Below are positions 1 through 11,860 of a stretch of DNA of 64,000 nucleotides, in pieces; position 1 is the stretch's first letter, and every line of letters starts with the position of its first letter. This DNA comes from Amblyornis subalaris (lineage: Eukaryota > Chordata > Aves > Passeriformes > Ptilonorhynchidae), in NCBI GenBank assembly GCA_018881555.1, contig JACAXG010000012.1, positions 11,938,181 through 12,002,180 of the forward strand, written 5' to 3'. The translations under genes and the position numbers were made by a program. The notes below the pieces were generated by a model. It saw nothing but the letters and a program-made list of their open reading frames with translations. It searched no databases and was not told the DNA's origin.

Positions 1-400
1 TAAAGAAGAAAAAAAAAGGACAAGAGAATATCATTGTTTTGTAACAAGTGTAAATATGAAGTCCCAGATCAGCTAAGGGTGAGGAAGAGTGGTTGGTAAG
101 AGGTTAAAAGAGCTGGGAGCAAGGGAGCAGATTTAAGGAGTCAGCAGGCAGGAAAATGAGACACTTCTGAACTGGAGGTGGAAGCAAAGAAGGGGAGAAA
201 ATGAAGGGGAAGTGTTAAAGCTGCAGTTAAAGAAGGCAACAAAACTGTGAGTGAGGATGAAAAGCAGTCATGCAAGCGAGTTGGAGAGAGAATGGTATAT
301 TGCAGGGATTAGACACAAAGGATCTAAATGGAGAAGCAAGAGAAGGGGTGAAATGGGNCCAAGAGAACAATGCATTGAATGATTCTCCTTGCTCTTCCTT
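1..400. other. Purine-rich low-complexity tract, no gene
   Basis: The plus strand of this stretch is strongly enriched in G and A, with many short GA, GAA and GGAGAA runs and few pyrimidine blocks. No open frame with protein-like composition and no recognisable repeat consensus is visible. It may be the remains of an old simple repeat. The boundary at about 400 is approximate. Confidence 0.5.
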
Positions 401-3400
401 TGATAGGACTCTGAGAAACACCGTGCCCATCCAGCTCTAGTGCTGCATTGGTTCTGGAATGGGTGAGACCAGATGCCTCGCCTAATGATACTNTTTATTC
501 TTCCTTCAAGTGTCAGATGTAACTGTGTGTTTCAGGAAATATATGGTGAAAGGTTAAAGACAACTCTGCCAGAAAAAGAGAGGCTCCCCTCTTCACCCTA
601 TCAAAATATTGCAACAAGCTTGTGGGCAAATTCTGTTGATCTATAGCTTGTGCGAGTCCAGAGTCTTATTAGTGCTGCAGAGGATGTAAATTGAGAGGGT
701 TTTGCTTGTGTGGATTATTATGTACCCAGTGAAACCCTCACTGCTTTCACACTGTGGAAAGCAAAGTAGAAGAGAGAGAGGAAAGTGTTATGGATATTAG
801 TGAATTTGCGATGGGCTTCAGGGAAGTGGTGAGGACCTACAGTAAGATCCCAGTGTCAGGAGTGAAAAGCGAAATAAAAGGGTAAAGATGAAAGATAAAG
901 AATGATATTTCAGAAACATAATGGGCACTGGTAAAAAAATGGCACAGCACAAACTTGAAGCCATGTGTACTTGTTTTAGCGGAGGCAAATGAAAGCACCA
1001 CAAGAGGGTANTAAGCAATTACTGGGAATTTAGTTCCATTCAGTGTTTCTCCTACACTTTAAAATGATAAAACACACAAGGCAAATCAGTGGAGGAGAAA
1101 GTCAATTACAGTAGCAAATCAATTAGGGTGAAGAGTCAAACCAATCAAAACTGCAAGGTAACTAATGAAGGACAATTAACAACAATAAATGGATTCAGCA
1201 TTGCTCAGATACAACAAGGAAATGGAGACACAAGTGATATCAGGCTTTCAAGAGTACAGAAGATGCTCTATTCAGGGGGCAAGCACACTGGGGGCCTGAA
1301 CTCTTCATATTCTTTTAACTGCCAAATTCAGAATGTACTGGGATGAGGAGAAAACTACTTTATAAGGTTCTACTTTTTTCTACTGATATTTGCTGTCAGT
1401 GTAATAGTGCTCCATACTATGTGTCTATTACCAATCTGACAGCTAATTCAAAATCTACGCAGTAGGCCCTGATGGCATCTGTAGGCTTTATTTATATCCA
1501 AGCCTCTTGGAACCAGCTGTATTAAACTGTTTCAGTCTGGATGTCCTCACTGGAAGTTCCTTTACTTCTGAAGATGGAGAGCATGCAAGATACACAACAC
1601 ATCGACAAGGCTGCTATGTGCCTAAAATTATGCATTGCAAACACTCTTCATGAAGGAAAGTGTTTGTGTGCCATTGTCAGTGTTAAGTCATCTAATCATT
1701 GATTGACTAACACCTGAAGGTAAGGAAAGAACAGCTTAGTTTAAACCTGCCTGGTGTTGATTCTTATGTAAACATTTTTATATTACAGATCCTTCTTAAT
1801 TTCTGTGAAGGACCAATGATCTTGTTGTAGCAGTCGAAAAAACCAATAATGTTTGCTGTGGAAGAGCAGAGATTAGTAATCCAAACTGTGCTACTATTGG
1901 TGTTGGCATCTTTTATAGATTCCTATTCAGTCTTGGGTAATATTTGACATTCTTCCCTATACCGAAGCACACTTCATTCTAAATTGTCCCCACAGAGAAC
2001 AGCACTGCTTGATATATTCAGAATTAGATTGGCTAGATGAGCTTAATTCAAGAAAGTACTGAATTTGTCTGTGGTTCATCTATAATGCACTAAAAGGAAA
2101 ATTCCCCAGCTAGACAAGTAAATGATTAACTCATAAGTCTATGTGTTGTAACTTGTGTATAGTAATAACTTATCTTTAAGTAGGATTGAAAATGTGTGTG
2201 GAGAATGTGAATAGAGTCAGAAATAACTGGTTATTTTCAAACACAGGGACAACTTGTGAACCTGGGCTTAGCTTGAGAGGCCAGACTTCTGCCTACCTGA
2301 AGGGCACTGTGCTGGTCACAGACTCACTGAGGCTGTTACAACTGGTGCAGCAGCTGCTGGGAAGCAAATTTTGAGGTTATTGGTTAGGATAAGATAAACC
2401 CAGGTGCATTTCTTCCAGCAGATACAGTCAAGAACAGAGACAAGATGATGAATGATGTAAAGGAAACATTTTTTCATGTCTAATTTAGTTTCCAGTGATA
2501 CCAACAACTGTATTCTTGCTTCACAACATTTTGAATTCTGTCATAAAGCTGTTTCATTAAATGATCTGTCCATAGGACCAGTGTGGAAGTACTTGGCAGC
2601 TTTTAAAAAGGAGCTGGTTGTTCTTACCTTTAATCCAATTTACTTCTCAGAAGCCCTAGACTTTTTTGACTGAAGAATACCCTTTTTATCCCTAAGCCCC
2701 AAGACAAATCAGGTAAAGCTGTAATCAATAATTATACTCTATATTTAGGCTTATAAACCTGTTCATAACACACATTGCAAGCATGTACAAGTAGTTACTG
2801 TGCTGTACTTAGCCTGATAACTCTCTGGTCTTTGCAGTTCTTTGTCGTGCGTATTGTTTTGGCCTCTCAGAAATGCTTTGCTCTTATGAAGTGGATGCTG
2901 TTTATTTGGAGTGTTTTCCCAGTCTAAAACAGTCAACAAGCCCCTTTTTTGGTACAGAAGTTGTGATGTGTTGCTGCCGAGGTTCTTTTCCCTCATGGCC
3001 CTGCTGAACAGAGTCTGCTGTGGTGGATCAAGACTGTTCTTGATTTTCCTGTCTGCTTAGCTAATTAAAATAACAAATCTTCACAGCTGTCTGCTTTGGA
3101 TTCATCTTTATTGCCATAAACTAATTAAAATAATGCAACTGGTTGCAACTCATTAAATATCAACTATGCTTTTCGTATAATTATAAGCCTTCAAAAAACC
3201 TACAAAATGAAACAAAAAACTTGTTTCCTCTGCTCTTTCTTCCTGACCTAATTTTTACTATTTTCTTAAGATGCCTACATGTTAACTTACATTTTCATCT
3301 GTGGTTTGTGGTTTATTTTAATGTTCTTAGAATTGTATTTTTGTAGCCTCCTACTCCATATTTTCTCCTGTCCCTCTTTAGTTTTCTCAAGAGGGAACTC

Positions 3401-3420
3401 AGTATACTCAGGGTCTCTCT
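401..3420. other. Unannotated single-copy-like sequence
   Basis: I see no gene, RNA or mobile element here. All frames are short and rich in stops. The one detail worth noting is a 13-base string, CTAATTAAAATAA, that occurs exactly at 3061-3073 and again at 3121-3133, 60 bp apart in the same direction. It contains the TAATTA homeodomain core. Confidence 0.6.
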
Positions 3421-3463
3421 TCAGTTGACTTGGGTAGCTGTTCAGAGTTTTCAAGTCAACTGA
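3421..3463. repeat. Perfect 12-bp inverted repeat (hairpin)
   Basis: The left arm TCAGTTGACTTG (3421-3432) and the right arm CAAGTCAACTGA (3452-3463) are exact reverse complements separated by 19 nt. Two further G-T wobble pairs could extend the stem inward. There is no T-run or other sign of a known RNA class, so the function is unknown and it may be chance. Confidence 0.6.
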
Positions 3464-6400
3464 GTGGGCTAGGGAAATTGCAATAGGAAATACAATTCAA
3501 GAAAGCATTTAAGTGCTGGCTTAATTTGGTTTCCCACTGGTATCTTTATTCATGTGTTTTAATATGATACTGATTCAATACTGTTGTTTGTATGTAAAAT
3601 TACTTCTGAAATGAAAGATATGCAGTTTTTTTACTGTAGAGAGAAGATATCTCCAAAATGGAAATAATAAACTTATTTTTATTAGATTTTTTTTAATCCA
3701 AACTAATATATGTGTTGCCTGAAAGCCATGGGAGTTTTAATGTAACTGATTAGGCAGGCATATCTGTGCTTTGATGCTCTGTTTATAAAATAGGAGGATT
3801 TCACTACTACTCTCTTTTAAAAAAAACCCCAATCTCACAAATTTTACTGGGGGTTTTTTCTCTACTGTTACTTAGTATTCTTCTCAGGGAATCATGTTTC
3901 TACACACTTTTGAAGCAAGTTTAATCATTTATTTACTGCAAGACCTTCACTTTTAATTAGGCCTTTCCTGTCTTTCTTTTCTTTCTTTTTCCCCAAGAGA
4001 AATTTTCCTTACACTGTTCTGGGCTGAACTCTACTTTTGTTTTGGCAGACCTACTTTTAAAGGGCTTCCTTACCTCTTCGACAGCTGACAGATATTTTTT
4101 AGGTACAAAAATTTAGTACCTTTCTGTTTTCTTTGTCCTACTTTTTCCCATTCACAGTTTCCTAATTCTGAAACAGTGTCTGGTCAAAACAGACAACAAA
4201 CCTAAACAAAAATCCAGATTCCAATTTCCAATTCCAATTCCCTGGTGTCTGTCTTCAGATCTGAAATTGCTTTAAAAGCCTGAGGAACAAGACTGGTCAC
4301 ACCTCTGCACAGCAAAAGCAGTAAGAAGAGATCACTTTGCTTACCTCTACAACATCCCTTGCTGCATCTGCCAGCATGTAATAATTGTATACAGGGTTAT
4401 TCTGTAATGCTATTCCATACTGTTTTAAAATGCTTCCTCAGGGAAGGTACCCCGTAACATGTACCCCAATCGTCCCTGTCTGAACTGAGTTCTGTGGCTT
4501 GTGGTTGCAGTTGTTGCTGTGTGCTCAGGCAAAGTGGTGGGGTGGGAGCTGCACTTGCCGATGGCCGCTTGTGCAGCTGCCTCCTGTCCTGCANCAGAGA
4601 CACTGCTTGTGTCCTTCCTAAGGGCACTTTTCCAGGGAGGTTTGGCATGGGGTTTCCTCTTTGTGAGTATGATTGGATATTCCTGGTTATGTGAACGTCT
4701 TACTATTTTGACACCCTTGTGTAGCTAAATAATTAGAATCCAACTCTTTTAGCCAGACACAGTTCAAAATAAAAGATAAAATTGGGTGTTCTGCCTTTTC
4801 CGCTTCTGGTGTTAAATGTGCAATGAAAAAGCTGAAGTGAGTCATAAAGGATAAGGAATGTCTTCTAAAGGAGCAGCTCCCAAACTTTCTTACTTTGTTC
4901 TGTATCCTTGAAACTAGCCTCTCATTTCCTTTCACTTTTATGCCTTTAGCAGACTTGTGCTTCTGTGCTGTCTACTAAAATAAATGCTGGAGAAAGCCTA
5001 AACTGTTCAATTTATAACATCCTTATTAAACATTGCAGGTACAAGACAATATATCAAAGGGAAACTCAATGAAGCAAGCATTATTATTAATGCTTTCCAA
5101 GTTGCTTTAAATTATAAGAAACAATCAAAATGCTATAAATGACTTGCTCTCTTGCACTATGCTGCTGAGCTGCAACAATGATTTGCCTTTTCAAGTTATT
5201 TAATTTGTTTTGAGCTTCCTGCCCATTCTTCAGTGCAGTATTGGTGAGCGGACATCAAAGTTCACCTTGCTCACTCTTGACAAAATTCAAATGAGGAGAA
5301 AAGCTATGATTTAAAGTAGCACCTGGGGAAATCAAAGCCTGGCACTGGCAGGAAGCGTGCGCTTGCTCCACAGTTGCTTTTTGTCATTTGAGATATTGGT
5401 AAGCTTCAGTTAAAAGTCTGGTTTACTTATTTTCAATGGTGAATAAGGCAAAGACAGCCAGTCTTGCAGAGAAATGTGGAGCGTAAGGGTTCAGTCAGAC
5501 ACCAAACTAAATTCATTCTTTCACCACAAAAAAGTTGCTAAGCTACGCTTTGTTGGATTTGAACTTGAGTTCATCATCACCTGACAGTTCTATCAAAAGC
5601 TTTTTTTCTTTTGTTGTGAAGCCAGGTGGCAAAATGTCTTCTGTGAAAATTGGACCCCTGATCCAACTCTGGTTTTTTCAGTGTCAGTACAGCATCCATT
5701 AAATTCAGCATCCAAATATATGCATGTATATATCTGATACATCACATTCAGTAGTTATGTAGGGATGAACTTTAAATATCTTTTTAAAGAGGGATGGAGT
5801 GTTTGGCACATTTTCCCTGTTTCCTTTGTGTTTTATAAATTACACTGTATTTAACACTTGTCACAAATATTAAAAAGTGTAGCTTTCAGTTTGGTTTTCT
5901 TATGCCTTCTCAGTTCATTGAGATGTGCAAGGAAGTTAATAGACTACTCTTCGTGGCCACAAGTCATTCCCAAAGCAATCTGCACCTTCAAAACCAAAAT
6001 CACCGTGAAAAGCTTTACCTTAGAAAAAGATAAAGCAGAACTGTCAAGAGACAAGTCAACACCTTTCCACATGGGAGCTGTCTTACTTGTGCTTAGAGAA
6101 GGTTGTGATCACTTCCCACTTCACTGAACAAAACTGGAAACGAAAGTGAGCATGTCACTTGTGGTTTAATTACATTTCTCACCTTTTCACCATGATCTAG
6201 AATGACTTTCAGATTGATGGGCAATCTAGGGCAACTGGCAGTTTCTGAAGGATGCTACAGAGAAGTGAACTTAGCACTGGCACTGCCCTTTCAGTTCCCT
6301 GTGTTTTCCAAGCACTGCTCATGCTCCCTCACAGGAAAACCGATCTATATTTTCCATTCATCAACTACTCCAGGAAGCAAACGAAATTTGCTTTTTCCCC

Positions 6401-9400
6401 TCCATCATGGTACATCTTGATCAGCCTTCAAAAATCAGAAAGTGTCCAGTTGGAACATGCTCCAGTGGCAGAAGACTGATGATGTCAGCATTTGTACATC
6501 ATTATTATGAGGTGTTACTGGGTTTCACATGTCCCCTGTGGCTTCATTTGAGAAGCCCTGTTTTGATATTTCCATCATGAATGGTTCAGGGAGCAATATA
6601 ACAAATCCTATTAGGAACACCAACTGTGTCTCAGGAACTGACAACATGGCATCCTTTTGTGCAATTCTTCAAATGCATGAGCTTTGGCAATTTCAGCAAT
6701 ATCAAGCTTGCGTTGCAGTTTTTTTCAAAGAGATTTTTAATAATGTGAACAAAATCTTGTTTCTGCTTTCTGTTTCAGTTTGCTTGTCAAAGGCAGTTCT
6801 CTCAATTTGCATTTTATTTATTTTTTTAAATACCTTTACTCTGCATTAAGGTGCTCCTGAAGCAGGAAATGCTTCTTTAGACAACAACTCGAGACAAATG
6901 ATGCCCCAAGGCACTAAGACAATTTGTGTCCTTCACCACTGCCCATAAATCCAGATGATAGACAGTTGGGAACATGCATTCTTACAATCTTCTGCTGTCA
7001 CTTGCTCATACCAAGAAGCCACGGACAGCACCAGATCCCTTCAGTCTTCTCATGAAGGATGTAATTCACAATCNCCTTTTCCATCAACAATCTTTTGAGT
7101 TTTCTTTGTATTTTTCTATTGAAAGTACCTCTATCAGTTGAAAATTACATACACAAATATGAAATTACTTTTATCCAGACTAAGTGTAAATGAATTTGAT
7201 AATTTGTATACAAGACCTGAAGATGAAAAAGATATTCTAAACTGAGTGTTTGAATTCCCTCTATGAGCTGAGATCTGAAGGAGCCACATACTTTCTTCAC
7301 TTGTTTATTTTCATGAGAATTATTAATGTTTGAATGAATAACTGCCCTGGAGAAGACATAGAATGCTCATGTTTACTGAAATACCCTACTTCTAGCCTTA
7401 TCATCACTTTTGGATGAAAGTTGCATTAAGTTCAAGTATATTTTTGCTTGATCAAGTACTGCAGTATCTGTATCACTCTTAAATATATTTTATTTTACTG
7501 CAAACACCTCTGACATCATTTACCCTTTCAAAGGTTTGTGCTGGCAGAAAAAATGTATAGGGTTAAGAAAATGCTCGTATCAGTGAGGTTATTTGTTACA
7601 ACACATGAATGCTACAAAAACTTGCTAGTTCATGTGAGTTTGTGTTTGTGTACTGCAATAAATGGCCACTCTTAGGTGTTAGAGATAGATGATTATGTAA
7701 CTAAAATGCTTTAGTTTTCTACACAATGCAAGGAATAGATTTCTTTGGGAAGTTGGGGAACATCTAGGCAGTGAGAGCTACACGGCACTCCGAGTTGAAA
7801 GGTTTTGTATCTGACAGTCCTGGAGCTCTTCCTGGGACCATCCCTTGGATGTCCCATCTGTTATAACAACTGTTATGATTGGGCAGTGCTTCAGATCAAC
7901 ACATGATTTCCCAAGCACAATGTTGTTTGAGACTTGTTAGGAGCAGGACTAACCACAGGATTGCCTTTTGCCACCCAGGATTTTGCTATGGAGGTACTTT
8001 AAATGTTTTGTAACTGATTTCAGAAGTTAATGACAGTATATTATATTTTTTAATAAATAGATATATATCTTACAAGAGGCAAAAAGTTTATCTCTGAGTC
8101 CTAATGACCTACTCCAAAGTTACTGCTTCTGGGAATTCCAGCAATGGCCTTGCACTGCCATGGCCTACAGGTATATGGTAGGAAAAGTTTGGGCTTTTTT
8201 TTTTCAAAAATTTTTTTTTCATAACTNTTCTTCACTCTTCCTTGGAAACAAGCACTGTCAGTGCAGGAGGTAAGGCGTACATCCCTGTACAAAAACTTGT
8301 CAGGCTCTTCCCCCTGTCAGCTTGTGCTGCAGCAGAAGAAAGAAAAGGGATGAGATGGGTTTGAGGAAAGGGTTTTAGCAAGTCAGCGTTACGTACGAAA
8401 CCAGGGTGCCCAAGGTAGAAGATAATCCGTCATACTGTTCCCATCCTCTCCCTGTAAAGACAGTCACAGCTGAGGGGCCAGTTCCACAATAACTGAGGCA
8501 GTTGCACAGTTTGTCTCCTCGAGCTGTGTTTTCGCGTGAACACACTGTTGACACAGGGGAGATGACAGAAAGGGGACAGTGAGGGATGTGTTGTGTCACA
8601 TCCTGGGGTTTCTCTGAAAAAAAGGCTCAGGCACCACCTTCTACTGATTCTACTGATTCTGTTGAAAGCTCCTTCTGACAGATGCCAGGCCTAAAGTCTG
8701 CTCGGTATGTCCCCAAAGGGTGAATCAAGAGGCTGCTGAGACATAATTACTTACCTACTGTTCCTAAATTGTTAACAAATAAGGCAATTGTTCATTTCCA
8801 CCAGATGAAAAAAAGGGAATAGAAACCTTGTTGGCTGATCCTAGTAATTTGTATTATCATACACAATTATGATTCACAATTGCAGAAAATTTTGATGCAA
8901 AATATTTTTTTCTCAGCNCCATAGCCTCAGTTATACAATGCTTTGTATTCAACTATGGAATACAGCTGCTTACTAAGGTTATTTCTATTTTTCTACTTCA
9001 TTTATATAAATATATGTTTATCTGTTATTGCAAATATATTCTTGGTTTTCTTTCACAATTCCAGTGATAAATTTGACATGAAGGAGCATTTTCAATGTGA
9101 AAAACTTAGAGACAGCTCTAATCCTACTCCCCTAAAGCACAGAATTTCACAAGAAGCTTTTGCCAGTGGACATGAACGTGATTTGAGCCAGTCAGATTCT
9201 ACCCTTGCAGATCCTGGCACCATATTTTTCTTTAATTGTGGGGTGATCACAGAACTAATCAGCAGCAGATCTGNGAGAAGTTTTGAGACCTTATATTCAC
9301 ATACAAGGGGGGGGAGGGAAGACAAAAACTTTGCAGCTGTGCCACAAACTTGATGTTGCCAGGGCCCTGAGTTGAAATGCCCCCACCTCACTTTTCTTGC

Positions 9401-11740
9401 AGGTAGCAAGCTAAAAGATGTCAGATACCTCCCACGAATGAAATGAAACTTTAGTAGACCAAAAAAATTTAAAATTGAACAAGATAAAGAGGATAATTAA
9501 ATAGAGAAAATCTGAATACTTTGAAGATTAAATATATCTTCACAATGAACATGTTCTTTCCTTGTTGTGTTATGGCTGGTCAGGTCCTTTCCTCTAGCTC
9601 CATTTTCTGGCANCTTTCTAAGACTTTGAATCCCTTTGAGCAAAAGTAGGCAATGTAGTAGCTAGGAACACAGAGGAAACAGCTATTAGCTNATATATCT
9701 AACAGGCAGATAAAAGGTGGGCATTAATTTGCTCCCCACCATTATGTCTTTGTAGTTGTCAGGATAGAAATGGTCAAATTCCATTGCTCCCTGCAAGGGA
9801 CTGATCTTTATGATCAATGCATTACAATCTTTCAACTTTATGCTTTTTCACATCAGTGTTTTTCTGTCTTGAACTGCAGTTTCTCCCTCTCTCAACAATC
9901 CAATCTCTGTCTGAAGTTTTATCTTTTCCTGACCTTTCATGGTTTTTGTCTACATACATTATGCCAACTNTTTCCTGGGAAGTTTGGGCCAAGGTTATGC
10001 AAGTTGTGGGTTGCATCACATNCAGCCGAGCCCCTGCAGGGAAGGTTACAGTTTCCTGGATGCTGAGGAAGTGTCTCCCCATTGCTTCTCAGGAATGTTT
10101 TGGCACAGCTTTAGTTTCCCTCAGTGCAATCCCATTTTGCAAGTGACTTGCCTCATCCNTGCCTGTGTTCTCCTGCTGTGTTCATGTGCTGCTCTAGGGA
10201 TAGACAGTATCTCCTCCCTCTAGAAGAGACTGTCTGATCCAGAGCATTTGAGGTAAACAGGCAGATTCCTCCCTGTTGCCTGGCTGTACCTTTTTGTATA
10301 TGAAGGCAGCGCATGCAGCATTTGCCATTAACTCCAAACAAATGAATCAAATAGTTCTGCAGTCTGCCAGAGGGAATAAGGTNTTTGACTGAGCTGTCTG
10401 CAGCTGGATCTCCAAGTTAGATACATGCTTTGGCTCCTTGATGCTGTGCTGCCAGGCTTCCCAGCAGCCATCCAGTAGGAGGTTGTGTTGTGCTTACATA
10501 GAAAACGACTTCAGCATCAGGGGGCTTTTCCTGGCTGTTGAGATCTTTGAGCAAACCAGTAGGGAGCAGAGACTCTGTTGGCAATTCTGACTCACGGGCT
10601 GCATGGCAGTAGGAAGAGGAATGCTGAAATCTCCAGTGGCAAAAATAAGATGTAATAAGTTAAGAAAAAGATGTCTTGGTGACCCTGCTTAGAAAAAAAT
10701 ATATTTGACTTGCTAGTGTCAATAACAGGTATGTTGGAAAACAAGGTTTTCTGCCTGAGTAGAAAATCATAGGCAGGGAGACTCTGGCAAAGAAAACCTT
10801 AAGCCTTCATTGGCAAAAATGCTAAGTGTTGTCTGTTGTTAGCTGTAATAAGATACAGACAAAGACATGGAAGCCAAGCAGGGGGTTGTTAACAAGCAGG
10901 ATTGTGGCTGACCCAGAAGCGTCCTGCTGGGAATGCGTTCCGTAGATGGCCAAGCATCTGATGATTTTCCAAAGGACTATATGAGGAATAGGGCCAAGGT
11001 AGTCAAAGCTCAGCAAAGGAATTTCTGGGCTTGTAGCTTTAGGTTTGGCAAAATACATTAAGGGCCAATAGATACCACATTTACCTGGCCTTTAAGGTAG
11101 ATTAGTTTATAGGAGTTTAAAATAAAGAAATTTTTTAAAAGTTAATCTAGAGACTCCCCTTTTAGATAAGTTTTCCAATAGTTGATATCAAGGAAGGAGG
11201 CTTCTGTAAGCTTGCTACTTGTCTTATTCAGCAGAAAACAATGAGAACAGACAATAGAACTAGATGTTCCATATCTAGATGTTCTACATCTAGTCACGGA
11301 AATATTAGTGATTTTGTTAATAATTAATCCAGTTCATTTAATTCTAACCTCTTTTGTTTTTCTGAGCTGGGAAAACAACTTTCAACTGCTTTTGCTTTCC
11401 AAAAATGTATCTCCTGTGACACTGTTAGATAGCTTTCATTTATGTGTGTTGAAATGTTTTGGAGAGAAATCTAAGTGTCCAAAAATGTATTTTCCCTGCC
11501 TCCAGGTTTTTTTGGTATTTGGCTTTGTCTTCATTTGTAAAGGCTTTTGATAACAGAGCTGGCTGAATACCTTCACATAAAAATGCCATTTTGTTGAGCC
11601 CCAAACGTTTCATTTATAACGTCTGTGGTGCAAGTGCTTGCCAAGCTTGGAGCAGGATGCCAGGTGAAGAGTGCCTGGATGCCTGATGGTTTGTCCTGAG
11701 GGACACGGATGCAGGGAGCTGCCAGGGCTTCAGACTTTGG
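3464..11740. other. Unannotated sequence, no supported gene
   Basis: No gene or mobile element could be supported. The stretch contains AT-rich pieces (for example about 8040-8075), a short tandem of TCTACTGAT-like units near 8640, and a modest local cluster of CpG at about 8385-8550 in otherwise CpG-poor DNA. Open frames here, up to 136 codons near 8943-9353, show no family motif and do not have convincing protein composition. If the candidate exon at 11741-11860 is real, its 3' UTR would lie at the right end of this block on the minus strand. An ATTAAA-type polyadenylation hexamer is present there on the minus strand at 11337-11342. Confidence 0.5.
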
Positions 11741-11860
11741 TCAGTCTTCTGCTGCGAGCCTGAGAGCCATCGTTTCCTGTTGCTCCTCAGCGAAATTGTC
11801 ATCTTCGCTCTGGTCATGAAAGCTGACAGCAACATCAATATCACTAAGTGGTTGCAGGGC
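11741..11860 (-). CDS. Candidate terminal coding exon, product unknown
   Basis: On the minus strand, 39 codons run from a consensus-like splice acceptor (pyrimidine-leaning AAATTCCCCAG just above 11860, with a possible branch point TGCTAAAT) to a TGA at 11741-11743. The peptide begins ALQPLSDIDVAVSFHDQ, continues with an acidic stretch SEDDNFAEEQQE and ends MALRLAAED. In this frame a stop lies only four codons upstream of the acceptor, as expected if the frame belongs to an exon. I do not recognise the protein. The composition (acidic, few Cys or Trp, mixed codon third positions) looks more protein-like than neighbouring frames. However, the longer minus frame 11614-11979 overlaps it in a different phase, so low stop density alone is not proof. 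I see no partner exon or donor. Confidence 0.25.
   Translation of the reverse strand, partial: ALQPLSDIDVAVSFHDQSEDDNFAEEQQETMALRLAAED

Noticed and set aside
7019..7032. CCACGGACAGCACC resembles the right half of an RE1/REST site
   Set aside because: The left half (TTCAGCA-type) does not match and no neural gene is visible, so it is at most a half-site and likely chance.
8943..9353. 136-codon plus-strand frame
   Set aside because: The left half is a hydrophobic T-rich translation and the right half is unrelated in composition. It overlaps a comparable minus frame and contains an n.
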